This document shows positions 56,757-64,000 of a stretch of 64,000 bases of DNA, in pieces. Below the pieces are notes generated by a model. The model had not been told where the DNA came from, searched no databases, and was given only the letters and a program-made list of their open reading frames with translations. The translations under genes were made by a program, and so were the position numbers. Each line of letters opens with the position of its first letter. Position 1 is the stretch's first letter. This DNA comes from Pukyongiella litopenaei (GTDB taxonomy: Bacteria > Pseudomonadota > Alphaproteobacteria > Rhodobacterales > Rhodobacteraceae), in assembly GCF_003008555.2 (NCBI RefSeq), contig NZ_CP027665.1:930001-994000 (forward strand), in the 5' to 3' direction.

Positions 56757-57652
56757 GGCACAAGATGGTCGAGCCAGTCAATTCTGCCCCGTCCATCGGC
56801 AAACAGTGCCAGTTGCTGTCGATCTCGCGGTCGTCGTTCTATTACACACCCAAGGGCGAGACGGTGATGAACCTCGCGCTCATGCGCCAGATTGATGAAC
56901 AATTCCTTGAGACACCGTTCTTTGGTGTTCGGCAGATGACCCTGCACCTCCGAAACGGGGGCATCTGGTGAACGAGAAGCGGAAAAGACGGCTGATGCGC
57001 CTCATGGGCCTGATGCCGATCTGTCAGAAGCCCAACACGAGCAATACGGCGGAAGGGCACAAGACCTAACCCTATCTGCTGCGCGGTCTGCGGGTCACCC
57101 GCCCCGATCAGGTTTGGGCTGCCGACATCACCTGTTTGCCGATGCGGCGTGGGTTCTTGTATCTGGTCGCAATAATGGACTGGCACACCCGCAAGGTGCT
57201 GGCCTGGCGGATATCGGACACGCTGGAAGCGGAGTTCTGCGTCGATGCGCTGAACGAGGCGAGTCATCGATTCGGCCCGCCCGAGATCATGAACACCGAC
57301 CAGGGCAGCCAGTTCACGTCCTTTGCCTAGACCGGCCTGCTGCGCCGATCCGGCGTGCGTATCCCCCTCTCATGCATGTAAACATGCACTGCCGGGGCAG
57401 TGGATGGACGGCAAGGGCCGGTTCCTCGACAACATCTTCGTGGAGCGGTTCTGGCGAAGCCTGAAACATGAGTGTGTCTACCGGCATGCCTAGGAGACAG
57501 GATCAGAGGCGAAGGGCGGCGTCGGCAAATGGATCGAGTTCTACAACCGAAAACGCCCCCATTCCGCCCTTGGCGGCAAACCCCCAGCCGTGGTCTGTTG
57601 GCTGCGAAAAGACGAAACCCAACCCGATCAGCAGGAGCAGAGAGTAGCTTAG
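56753..57652 (+). pseudogene. broken IS3-family OrfB (outer element)
   Basis: Pieces of an rve transposase occur in more than one frame: QCQLLSISRSSFYY, QVWAADITCLPMRRGF, TDQGSQFTSFA and RKRPHSALGGKPPA. In-frame stops occur at 57067 (TAA), 57328 (TAG) and 57491 (TAG), and a frame change occurs near 56970. A short insertion near 57370-57395 carries a 7-bp-arm palindrome (TGCATGT AA ACATGCA). Clearly inactive. Confidence 0.8.
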
Positions 57653-57791
57653 TCTACGTGCAAAACTGTCCAGACTTTGGGGAGTGGCTCACCTTCCTCG
57701 ATTTGGAGCCTCCGGAAAACCCGGTGAGGTTCATATTGCTTCCTTGCAATCCATCAACTGGATCTCACCATAGAACCGTGGGATCAAACAC

Positions 57792-59519
57792 CTAGGTCCA
57801 AGCGTTCTCCATGATCCAATCGCGGCGGTCTTTGATTTCTTGTTGTTCAGAAATTCTCTCAATCTGCTCGCTGTGCCAGCGGCAGGATTGGTCGTGTAGC
57901 GCCATCAACTCTGGATCCCCCGCGAAATGTGTCTCGTGAAACGCATTGGCCGCGGCGACCAGGGCAGGGTTGGGCGTCGAGGTGCGGGCTTCCGACTTGT
58001 TGCGCAAACGCCAATAGCGCAGCGATACGCGTTTGCCGGCAACCACAACGTCCCCGCGCAACATTTTCATGAAGTAGCTTTCCATCGAACGGAGCGCGTA
58101 ATGGTCAAGCACCACCAGATTGTATCGCCCGCGCGCATCTGCCCCGTTCAGGGAACTGTCAGACTGAAATTCATCGAACGGTTGCGCCGACCCGTCGAGC
58201 CAGACCGGATTGGCACCCGCATCCATATCGGGACGATGATTGCGCAGTTTCACCAGTTTTGACGAGATACGGGTGATCGTCTTTGCCCCCCGATGTGCCC
58301 GCCATTTGCCGGGGGTTTCCGTCGAATGACCGGGAAACTGGTCGCGCATGAGCCCCGGTTCGAATTTCACCTGGCCATTGCAGCCGTGGTTCAACTCGAA
58401 TATCGACAGCGCGTCGAATGGGCCGGCGGCGTCGAACAGATCGGTCAGCCGGCCATCGCCCGCCCGGATGTTGACGAACTCATCGACATCCATCGATATC
58501 ACGAAATCCACGTCCGAGAAGATCGGCATCAGCTGCGTATAGGCCAACGCAATGGGCTGAAAGACGGTTTGCCCCGCGACAACGGCCGGATTGGGAAGAT
58601 GTGTCAGCACCCCGATCTGTTGCAGGCGGTTCAGAATCAGGTCCGTGCCATCGCTGCAATCGTTGGTGAAAACGACAAGATCGGTGATACCAAGCGCCTT
58701 GTGCCATGCCACCCATTCCAGGATGAAGGGGCCTTCGTCCTTCATGCAGGTTGTGATCAGGGTTCTCGGTTCGTCGCCATACCATCTGTCCGACCCAGTT
58801 TTCAGGGCACTCCGGGTACGGATCGGCTGGGGTGGAGGGCGGCGTTCGAATATCTGAACACTGCTGTCGGGTTTGTTTTCCGGCGACAGATAGAGCCCCT
58901 TGCGAGCCAGGGCAGCGACGATCCTGGCGCTGCCTGCGCGGCCATAGACCTTCGGATGAAGCTCGAGGATCGCGTTTCTGACCGACGACAGATCGGCGTC
59001 GTCGAACAGCCCCAGTTCCCCGCCTTCGATGTCGCAGACGAGCACTGTCGGCCTCACCTCGGCAAGCAGGTCGTCAATTGCGAGGGCCGGCACCTGCTCG
59101 ACCCTTGCGAAGGGACGGGACTCCGCCTCCATCGACGAGCCCCAGAAATCCTGACGGATGTAGAAGGGAATCTCCGCCCCTGACCGGACCGTAGCGACGC
59201 CATTGCGAAGCTCCGCCTGCTCGCACACATCGTTGAGCCGGTAGGTCTCCTGGATCAGCGGAATCATGTCCGGGTTTGCTTCGATGGCCACGACGCGGTC
59301 GACATCCGGGTTCTGGGCCGCGATCGTCGAGCACAGGCCGACCCCCGCGCCAAGTTCGAGCACGCGGTCACCCGGTTTCAGCAACCTGCGCAGCGATGCG
59401 ACTTCGCCCCCCTCATAGCGGTTGTTGCGCATGGGGCGCTCGATCTTGGGCGTGATGATCCTGGGCACGAACGGGATCTGGACACCCTGTGTTTCGATCA
59501 CGCTGTCATAGTCCAGCAC
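57792..59519 (-). CDS. fusion of FkbM-type methyltransferase and family 2-like glycosyltransferase
   Basis: 575-aa two-domain protein. The N-terminal half has SAM motif I VLELGAGVGLCST and a later CDIEGGELGLFDD, as in FkbM methyltransferases. The C-terminal half is a glycosyltransferase with FTNDCSDGTD and MDVDEF, a close relative of the GT2 gene at 12620-13666. The preferred start is GTG 59519 after GGGGAGGTGAGGGC; ATG 59666 would add 49 residues. It probably transfers and O-methylates a sugar on a surface or secreted glycan. First gene right of the IS region, in reverse orientation. Confidence 0.82.
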   Translation of the reverse strand: MLDYDSVIETQGVQIPFVPRIITPKIERPMRNNRYEGGEVASLRRLLKPGDRVLELGAGVGLCSTIAAQNPDVDRVVAIEANPDMIPLIQETYRLNDVCEQAELRNGVATVRSGAEIPFYIRQDFWGSSMEAESRPFARVEQVPALAIDDLLAEVRPTVLVCDIEGGELGLFDDADLSSVRNAILELHPKVYGRAGSARIVAALARKGLYLSPENKPDSSVQIFERRPPPQPIRTRSALKTGSDRWYGDEPRTLITTCMKDEGPFILEWVAWHKALGITDLVVFTNDCSDGTDLILNRLQQIGVLTHLPNPAVVAGQTVFQPIALAYTQLMPIFSDVDFVISMDVDEFVNIRAGDGRLTDLFDAAGPFDALSIFELNHGCNGQVKFEPGLMRDQFPGHSTETPGKWRAHRGAKTITRISSKLVKLRNHRPDMDAGANPVWLDGSAQPFDEFQSDSSLNGADARGRYNLVVLDHYALRSMESYFMKMLRGDVVVAGKRVSLRYWRLRNKSEARTSTPNPALVAAANAFHETHFAGDPELMALHDQSCRWHSEQIERISEQQEIKDRRDWIMENAWT

Positions 59520-59812
59520 GCCCTCACCTCCCCTGGCCGGTTTTTCCGCACTCAATTCGGCACCTCTGTCATCATCAACCAACCTTTGCAGCGCAGGCAC
59601 GACCCCCGCACGTCTCCGGACGCCAAACCAACCGCGAGACCGGTGGACCGCCGTGACGGGCATCATACTGCGCTGCGCAATATCCTCAATCCGGTTGGTC
59701 GGAGGGGCCGGGTTGGCCTGAACGATTCGAAATCCAAACCGGCAGGCGACCCTGACGGGATGAAGCGGCGGCCGGACCGGTCATCGCGGTTACGGCGCGG
59801 CCGCCCGCCATC

Positions 59813-60382
59813 CTATCGCGCCATGCCAAAGAACTCGGCATTGGGACGCATGTTGGTCACATTCGCCATCCGGTTCGACAGGCCGAAGAAGGCCGAGATG
59901 GCGGCAATGTCCCAGATGTCTTCGTCGTCGAAACCGTGATCGCGCAAGACCTCCATGTCGGCGTCGCCCACCTCTTCGGCGTGACGGGACACTTTCACCG
60001 CGAAATCCAGCATCGCGCGCTGGCGCGGCGTGATATCCGCCTTGCGATAGTTGACCGCGACCTGATCGGCGATCAGCGGGTCCTTGGCGCGGATGCGCAG
60101 GATCGCGCCATGAGCGACGACGCAATACTGGCACTGGTTCAGGTTGCTGGTGGCGACCACGATCATCTCGCGCTCGGCCTTGGTGATCGGGCCCGGCTTG
60201 TCCATCAGCGCATCATGGTAGGCAAAGAAGGCCCGGAATTCGTCGGGGCGATGGGCCAGTGTCAGGAACACGTTGGGCACGAAGCCCGACTTTTCCTGAA
60301 CTGCCTCGATACGCGCGCGGATGTCGTCGGGCAGATCGGCGAGATCGGGAACCGGAAAGCGGCTGATGGGTTGGTCGGACAT
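59813..60382 (-). CDS. AhpD-like/carboxymuconolactone decarboxylase family protein
   Basis: 189-aa all-helical protein. The redox motif CQYC (C84, C87) with H91 (VAHG) matches the peroxidase-related AhpD branch, which reduces peroxides using thiols. REMIVVATSNLN precedes it. GAGGAGACCACGACCG precedes ATG 60382. It is leftward, 293 bp from the fusion gene; that gap holds no credible gene. The peroxide substrate is unknown. Confidence 0.85.
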   Translation of the reverse strand: MSDQPISRFPVPDLADLPDDIRARIEAVQEKSGFVPNVFLTLAHRPDEFRAFFAYHDALMDKPGPITKAEREMIVVATSNLNQCQYCVVAHGAILRIRAKDPLIADQVAVNYRKADITPRQRAMLDFAVKVSRHAEEVGDADMEVLRDHGFDDEDIWDIAAISAFFGLSNRMANVTNMRPNAEFFGMAR

Positions 60383-60435
60383 CGGTCGTGGTCTCCTCGT
60401 CGGAATGATTGGGATCGGGCAACGCGCCCGTAGGA

Positions 60436-61986
60436 TCAGATCATGGCTTCGATCAGGAACGGCCCCCTGCGTTTGCAGGCCGCCGCCAGAAGATCGTCGA
60501 ATTGCTGCGGGGTTTCGGCACGGGCGGCCTCGACCCCCATGCCGTTGGCGATGCTGACCCAGTTCAGTGCCGGGTCGTCCAGATCCAGCATCCGGCGGGC
60601 ATTTTCACCGGGTGCATTGGCACCGACATTCCGCAATTCGCCATGGAGGATCTGGTAGCGCCGGTTGGCAAAGATCACCGTGACCACGTCCAGCGCCTCG
60701 CGGGCCTGGGTCCACAGCGCCTGCACCGTGTACATGCCGCTGCCATCGGCCTGAAGCGACACGACCTTGCGATCGGGACAGGCAATGGCGGCACCGGTGG
60801 CCATCGGCATGCCGATGCCGATGGCTCCGCCGGTCAGTTGCAGGAAATCATGCGGCGCGGCGGCGTGGGTATAGCGGAAGGATTCGCGCCCCGACGAAAC
60901 GCTTTCGTCACAGATCACGGCATTCTCGGGCAGGTGCCGCGCGGCGGCGACAAAGATCGCCTCGGGCGTCAGCGCCCCGGTTGGCAGGTCGAGCGGCGGG
61001 CCGGCGGGTTGATCCGGCAGCGTTGCACCATCGGCCCCCGTTTCCTGCGCCAGCGCGTCGATCGCGGCCGCCAGATCGTCGCCGTCCTGCGTCAGCGTCA
61101 GGACCTCGCAGCCCTCGGGCAGCAATCGGCCCGGTTTGCCGGGATAGGCAAAGAACGCAACCGGTTCGCGGGCGCCGATCAGGATGACATGCTCGGTGTC
61201 GGCAAATGTCGCCAGCGCCGGGTCGATCGGATAGGGAACGCGGTCGATATCGGGCCGCCCCCTGCCCCGCTGCATCCGCGCGTTCGACTGCTGGGCCATC
61301 AGCCGCGCGCCCGTTGCCGCCGCGATCCGCGCCAGCCGGTCCAGCGGCCCGGCCATCAGCGCCGCACCGGACACGATCAGGGTCACGTTGCGCCCGGATT
61401 TCAGCACCTGCGCCGCCGCGCGGATCCGCGCATCGTCCGGGACGGTCGGGGCGTCAGGTGCTACAGGCGCGGGAACGGGGGCCGAGGTTTCGTTCCACGC
61501 CGCGTCCGCGTGCAGGATCAGGGTCGAGACATGGCCGGGCCGCTGCCGCGCGGCGGCGACCGCCCGGGCGGTCTGCGCACCGACCTGGTCCGCCTGTTCG
61601 GCCCGCCCCAGCCATTGCGACACCGGCCGCGCCAGCGAATCGATATCCGAGGTCAGCGGCGCGTCCAGTGCGAGGTGATAGGTGGCGTGATCGCCCACCA
61701 CGTTGACGATCGGCGAAGCCGCGCGGCGGGCATTGTGCAGGTTGGCGATGCCGTTGGCGAGCCCCGGCCCCAGGTGCAGCAGCGTCGCCGCCGGTTTCCC
61801 GGCCATGCGCGCATACCCGTCCGCGGCACCGGTGACCACGCCCTCGCTCAGCCCCAGCACGCAGCGCATCCGCGGCTGGCGGTCCAGCGCCGCGACAAAA
61901 TGCATCTCGGAGGTGCCGGGATTGGCGAAACAGGTGTCTATGTCGTTGGCCAGCAGGGTTTCGCAGAGCAGGTCAGCGCCGTTCAT
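60436..61986 (-). CDS. ThDP-dependent acetolactate synthase-like enzyme
   Basis: 516-aa thiamine diphosphate enzyme of the pyruvate-oxidase/acetolactate-synthase superfamily. The N-terminal pyrimidine domain has catalytic E48 in LGLSEGVVTGAADGYARM. The C-terminal pyrophosphate domain shows ADGSGMYTVQALW near residue 405 in the GDG(x)n N position. The length fits, but no FAD-specific features stand out, so it may be a decarboxylase or lyase. ATG 61986 follows ACGAGGACGACC. It lies beside a family III CoA-transferase, which may supply or use its product. Confidence 0.82.
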   Translation of the reverse strand: MNGADLLCETLLANDIDTCFANPGTSEMHFVAALDRQPRMRCVLGLSEGVVTGAADGYARMAGKPAATLLHLGPGLANGIANLHNARRAASPIVNVVGDHATYHLALDAPLTSDIDSLARPVSQWLGRAEQADQVGAQTARAVAAARQRPGHVSTLILHADAAWNETSAPVPAPVAPDAPTVPDDARIRAAAQVLKSGRNVTLIVSGAALMAGPLDRLARIAAATGARLMAQQSNARMQRGRGRPDIDRVPYPIDPALATFADTEHVILIGAREPVAFFAYPGKPGRLLPEGCEVLTLTQDGDDLAAAIDALAQETGADGATLPDQPAGPPLDLPTGALTPEAIFVAAARHLPENAVICDESVSSGRESFRYTHAAAPHDFLQLTGGAIGIGMPMATGAAIACPDRKVVSLQADGSGMYTVQALWTQAREALDVVTVIFANRRYQILHGELRNVGANAPGENARRMLDLDDPALNWVSIANGMGVEAARAETPQQFDDLLAAACKRRGPFLIEAMI

Positions 61987-62076
61987 GGTCGTCCTCGTCA
62001 TCAGGTTGGAAGGTCGCGCAGCCGCGACGGGCATCGGGCAACAGGCGGGGCGGCCCGCCTGCGGTCAACGGTGATC

Positions 62077-63294
62077 TCAGCCGCCTTTCCCGCCGCCGGG
62101 AAACGCACCGGGAACCACATCGGGAACCGCGCCGGGAAACTCCGCCGGATCCACGCCCAGCGATTGCAGGATCTCGCGGCTATGCTCGGCAAAGCCCGGC
62201 GGCGCGCGCCGGTAGGAGGCGGGCGTGCGCGACAGCTTGATCGGGCTGCCCGTGCCGCGATAGGCGCCGATATCGACGACCATCTCGCGGTGCCGCGTAT
62301 GGGCGTCATCGACCACCCGGTCGATGGGGCGCACCGCACCGCAGGGCACGCCGGCCTGGATCAGCTCATCGGCCAGCTCCGCGCAGTCATGGCCGCGCAT
62401 CGCCCGTTCCAGTTCGGCCTTGAGCGCGTCGCGGTTCCGGTTGCGGTCGCTGTTGTCGGCAAACCGCGGATCCCCGGGCAGGTCGGGGCGACCGATCACC
62501 CGGCAGAGCGTGGCGAACTGGCGGTTGTTTCCCACCGCCAGGAACAGAGGCTCGGTCCGGGTGGCGAACGTGTCATAGGGAGAGATGTTCGGATGCGCGT
62601 TGCCGGATGGTTCGGCGACCTTGCCCGAGAGGTAGTAATTGGGCAGATGCGGGTGCAGCAGGGACATTCCGCAATCGTAGAGCGCGGTCTCGACGAACTG
62701 GCCCCTGCCGCTTTGTTCGCGCTCGGCCAGCGCCATCAGGATGCCGATCACGGCGTTCAGCCCGGTTGCCAGATCGACCACCGGCAGCCCGACCCGCAGC
62801 CCGTCGCCGCCCTTGTCGCCATTCACGCTCATGATGCCGCAACTGGCCTGGATCGCCGCATCATACCCGGGCAATCCGCCCATCGGACCATCGGCGCCGA
62901 ACCCGGATACCCGGCAATGGATCAACCGCGGGAAACGGCGTTCGATCTCGGCATGCGACAGCCCCCATTTGTCCAGCGTGCCGGTCTTGAAATTCTCGAT
63001 CAGCACATCCGCATCGTCGAGCAACCGCGACAGCAGTTCCTGCCCCGCCGGTTTCGACAGGTCCAGCGCCATGCCCCGCTTGTTGCGGTTCACGCCGAGG
63101 AAATAGCTGGCCGTGTCCTCCAGGAACGGCGGCCCCCAGCCGCGCGTTTCGTCGCCCGCGGGCGGTTCGACCTTGATGACATCGGCGCCGTGATCGGCCA
63201 GGATCTGGCCGGCATAGGGCCCGCCCAGCACACGGCTGGCGTCGATCACCCTGAGATGCGAAAGCGATCCGGTCGGTTCGGTCGGCTCGGTCAT
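62077..63294 (-). CDS. CaiB/BaiF family III CoA-transferase
   Basis: 405-aa CoA-transferase that moves CoA between carboxylic acids. The N-terminal GPYAGQILADHGADVIKVEPP, here residues 20-40, is the family hallmark, with NRNKRGMALDLSKP and the catalytic-Asp region DVLIENFKTG. It overlaps the upstream family I CoA-transferase subunit by 4 bp, so two CoA-transferases are made together. Substrate is unknown. Confidence 0.88.
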   Translation of the reverse strand: MTEPTEPTGSLSHLRVIDASRVLGGPYAGQILADHGADVIKVEPPAGDETRGWGPPFLEDTASYFLGVNRNKRGMALDLSKPAGQELLSRLLDDADVLIENFKTGTLDKWGLSHAEIERRFPRLIHCRVSGFGADGPMGGLPGYDAAIQASCGIMSVNGDKGGDGLRVGLPVVDLATGLNAVIGILMALAEREQSGRGQFVETALYDCGMSLLHPHLPNYYLSGKVAEPSGNAHPNISPYDTFATRTEPLFLAVGNNRQFATLCRVIGRPDLPGDPRFADNSDRNRNRDALKAELERAMRGHDCAELADELIQAGVPCGAVRPIDRVVDDAHTRHREMVVDIGAYRGTGSPIKLSRTPASYRRAPPGFAEHSREILQSLGVDPAEFPGAVPDVVPGAFPGGGKGG

Positions 63295-64000
63295 GGCGTG
63301 GGCTCCTCTTGTGCGCCTTCCTCGATCCCGGCCCGCAGCGTCGCGGCGAAACCGGGATAGGTTTCCTGCAATTCGTCCAGCACCCTGCCCCGGATCAGCG
63401 CCAGGGTCGAGCCATCCGGCGGCGTTGTCTCGGGCGGCGTGTCGTCATGTTCGAAAACAAAGCCGGTGGCCGCGGTGATCCCCGCCAGCGACTGGCCCCG
63501 GTGCAGGCTTTCGAGCCGGAAACCGGGCCGGTCGGCATCGAACGAGAACAGCCCCCGGCTGGTCAGCAGCGCATGGGGCCCGCCCTTGCGCCAGATCCCC
63601 GGCGCGCTGGTTCCCGGGGCGCTGACGAAATCGACCTTGTCGACCATCACCCGGGGCGTATGCTCTTCGCGGAACAGGATCACGCGGGGAATGGTAAAAT
63701 ACAGGTAGGCCGAGCCGAACGACCCCGGCCAGCGCACCTTGGTCTGCGGGTAATCGCCGACACCGACCAGGTTGACATTGCCCGCCCCGTCGATCTGCCC
63801 TCCGCCCAGGAAAAAGGCGTCGATCCGCCCCTGACCCGCGCAGTCGAACAGTTCGGCCGACCCGTTGGTAAAGAAGTTATGCGCGACCGACCCCAGGATC
63901 GAGATGCGCAGCGGCGGCGCGCCCGCCGCCTCGGCCTGCGCCCGGGCCAGCATGGCGCCGGCGGCGGGGATCGGCGACGCGGCGCCCACGGCCACATGGC
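63291..64000 (-). CDS. family I CoA-transferase beta subunit (partial)
   Basis: The N-terminus lies beyond the window; the frame is open to the right edge and ends at 63291-63293. AVGAASPIPAAGAMLA and FFLGGGQIDGAGNVNLVGVG are typical of glutaconate/IpdB-type beta subunits, which transfer or hydrolyse CoA esters. A GTG near the edge is not taken as the start, because the preceding codon continues the family pattern (H-V-A-V-G-A). The alpha subunit would be further right. Together with the CaiB-type gene and ThDP enzyme it suggests a carboxylic-acid degradation cluster. Confidence 0.82.
   Translation of the reverse strand, partial: HVAVGAASPIPAAGAMLARAQAEAAGAPPLRISILGSVAHNFFTNGSAELFDCAGQGRIDAFFLGGGQIDGAGNVNLVGVGDYPQTKVRWPGSFGSAYLYFTIPRVILFREEHTPRVMVDKVDFVSAPGTSAPGIWRKGGPHALLTSRGLFSFDADRPGFRLESLHRGQSLAGITAATGFVFEHDDTPPETTPPDGSTLALIRGRVLDELQETYPGFAATLRAGIEEGAQEEPTP

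Larger units (their letters stand above)
55061..57691 (+). mobile_element. decayed IS3-family element, interrupted by a second IS
   Basis: The outer element has imperfect ends, left CTACCCTCCGAGCTTCGGAC near 55061 and right, read inward, TGAGCCACTCCCCAAAGTCT ending at 57691. Ends are approximate. It has OrfA at 56463-56756 and a broken OrfB at 56753-57652, and a 1323-bp intact IS sits in its leader at 55133-56455. It also destroys the integrase gene at its left side. Confidence 0.6.

Noticed and set aside
55061..57691. A target duplication for the outer IS element
   Set aside because: The ends are imperfect and the flanking bases on the two sides do not match convincingly, so I could not fix the boundaries exactly.
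54527..57791. An attachment-site repeat of the tRNA-Arg 3' end within the window
   Set aside because: I looked for copies of the T-arm/acceptor sequence to the right and found none. The far end, if present, lies outside.

Overview
The window reads as chromosomal DNA of a high-GC alphaproteobacterium, most likely of the Rhodobacterales (Rhodobacteraceae/Roseobacter type). By eye it is about two thirds G+C. The gene content fits that group: a form II CoxL-type molybdenum hydroxylase cluster, surE-pcm-nlpD, tatABC, radA-cvpA, and a CimA next to a squalene/phytoene-synthase-like gene. The species cannot be named from sequence alone. Genes are densely packed with many 4-bp ATGA overlaps, and most long open frames opposite real genes are GC-driven shadows.

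Layout. 1-3.2 kb: an MFS transporter and metG. 3.2-12.5 kb: a leftward cluster, coxD-coxE-[DUF4268 gene]-xdhC-molybdopterin-binding gene-coxS-coxL-coxM, encoding a three-subunit Mo/2Fe-2S/FAD oxidoreductase and its maturation proteins. 12.6-19.8 kb: a GT2 glycosyltransferase, pyrC, pyrE, dnaB, alr and an MlaE/MlaF-type ABC pair. 19.8-31.7 kb: housekeeping and small-enzyme genes (thioesterase, PqiA-like protein, radA, cvpA, HNH nuclease, RluE-type pseudouridine synthase, VOC protein, esterase, 3-methyladenine glycosylase, MFS, squalene-synthase-like protein, cimA, cysS). 32-39 kb: purF, SDR, surE-pcm-nlpD, a DUF815 ATPase and a solo ABC ATPase. 40-41.3 kb: a compositionally distinct, lysine-rich LysM/metzincin-like protease gene followed 10 bp later by a small predicted secreted protein. 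41.3-49.8 kb: a WYL regulator, tatABC, an AlkD-like protein, an SDR, the 5-oxoprolinase genes pxpBCA, a DksA/TraR-type regulator and cysE.

From about 49.8 kb the window becomes accessory. It holds a truncated gene remnant, a GT4 glycosyltransferase, a long non-coding stretch, a FecR/CHASE2-cyclase pair, and a tRNA-Arg(ACG) whose 3' side carries a truncated tyrosine integrase. The integrase is cut by a decayed IS3-family element that is itself interrupted by an intact 1323-bp IS3-family element with perfect 24-bp ends. Beyond that lie an FkbM-methyltransferase/glycosyltransferase fusion and a leftward set with an AhpD-like protein, a ThDP enzyme, a family III CoA-transferase and a family I CoA-transferase beta subunit that runs off the window.

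The most unusual signals are these: (i) the LysM/HEFGH protease gene and its small exported neighbour, a candidate effector/inhibitor pair; (ii) two consensus DnaA boxes, each placed in a core promoter, for dnaB and for an HNH nuclease gene; (iii) short phased tandem repeats upstream of purF (17-bp unit) and alr (10-bp unit); (iv) a nuclease-fold DUF4268 gene inserted cleanly into the cox cluster; (v) three copies of a REP-like hairpin element in gaps of leftward gene runs.
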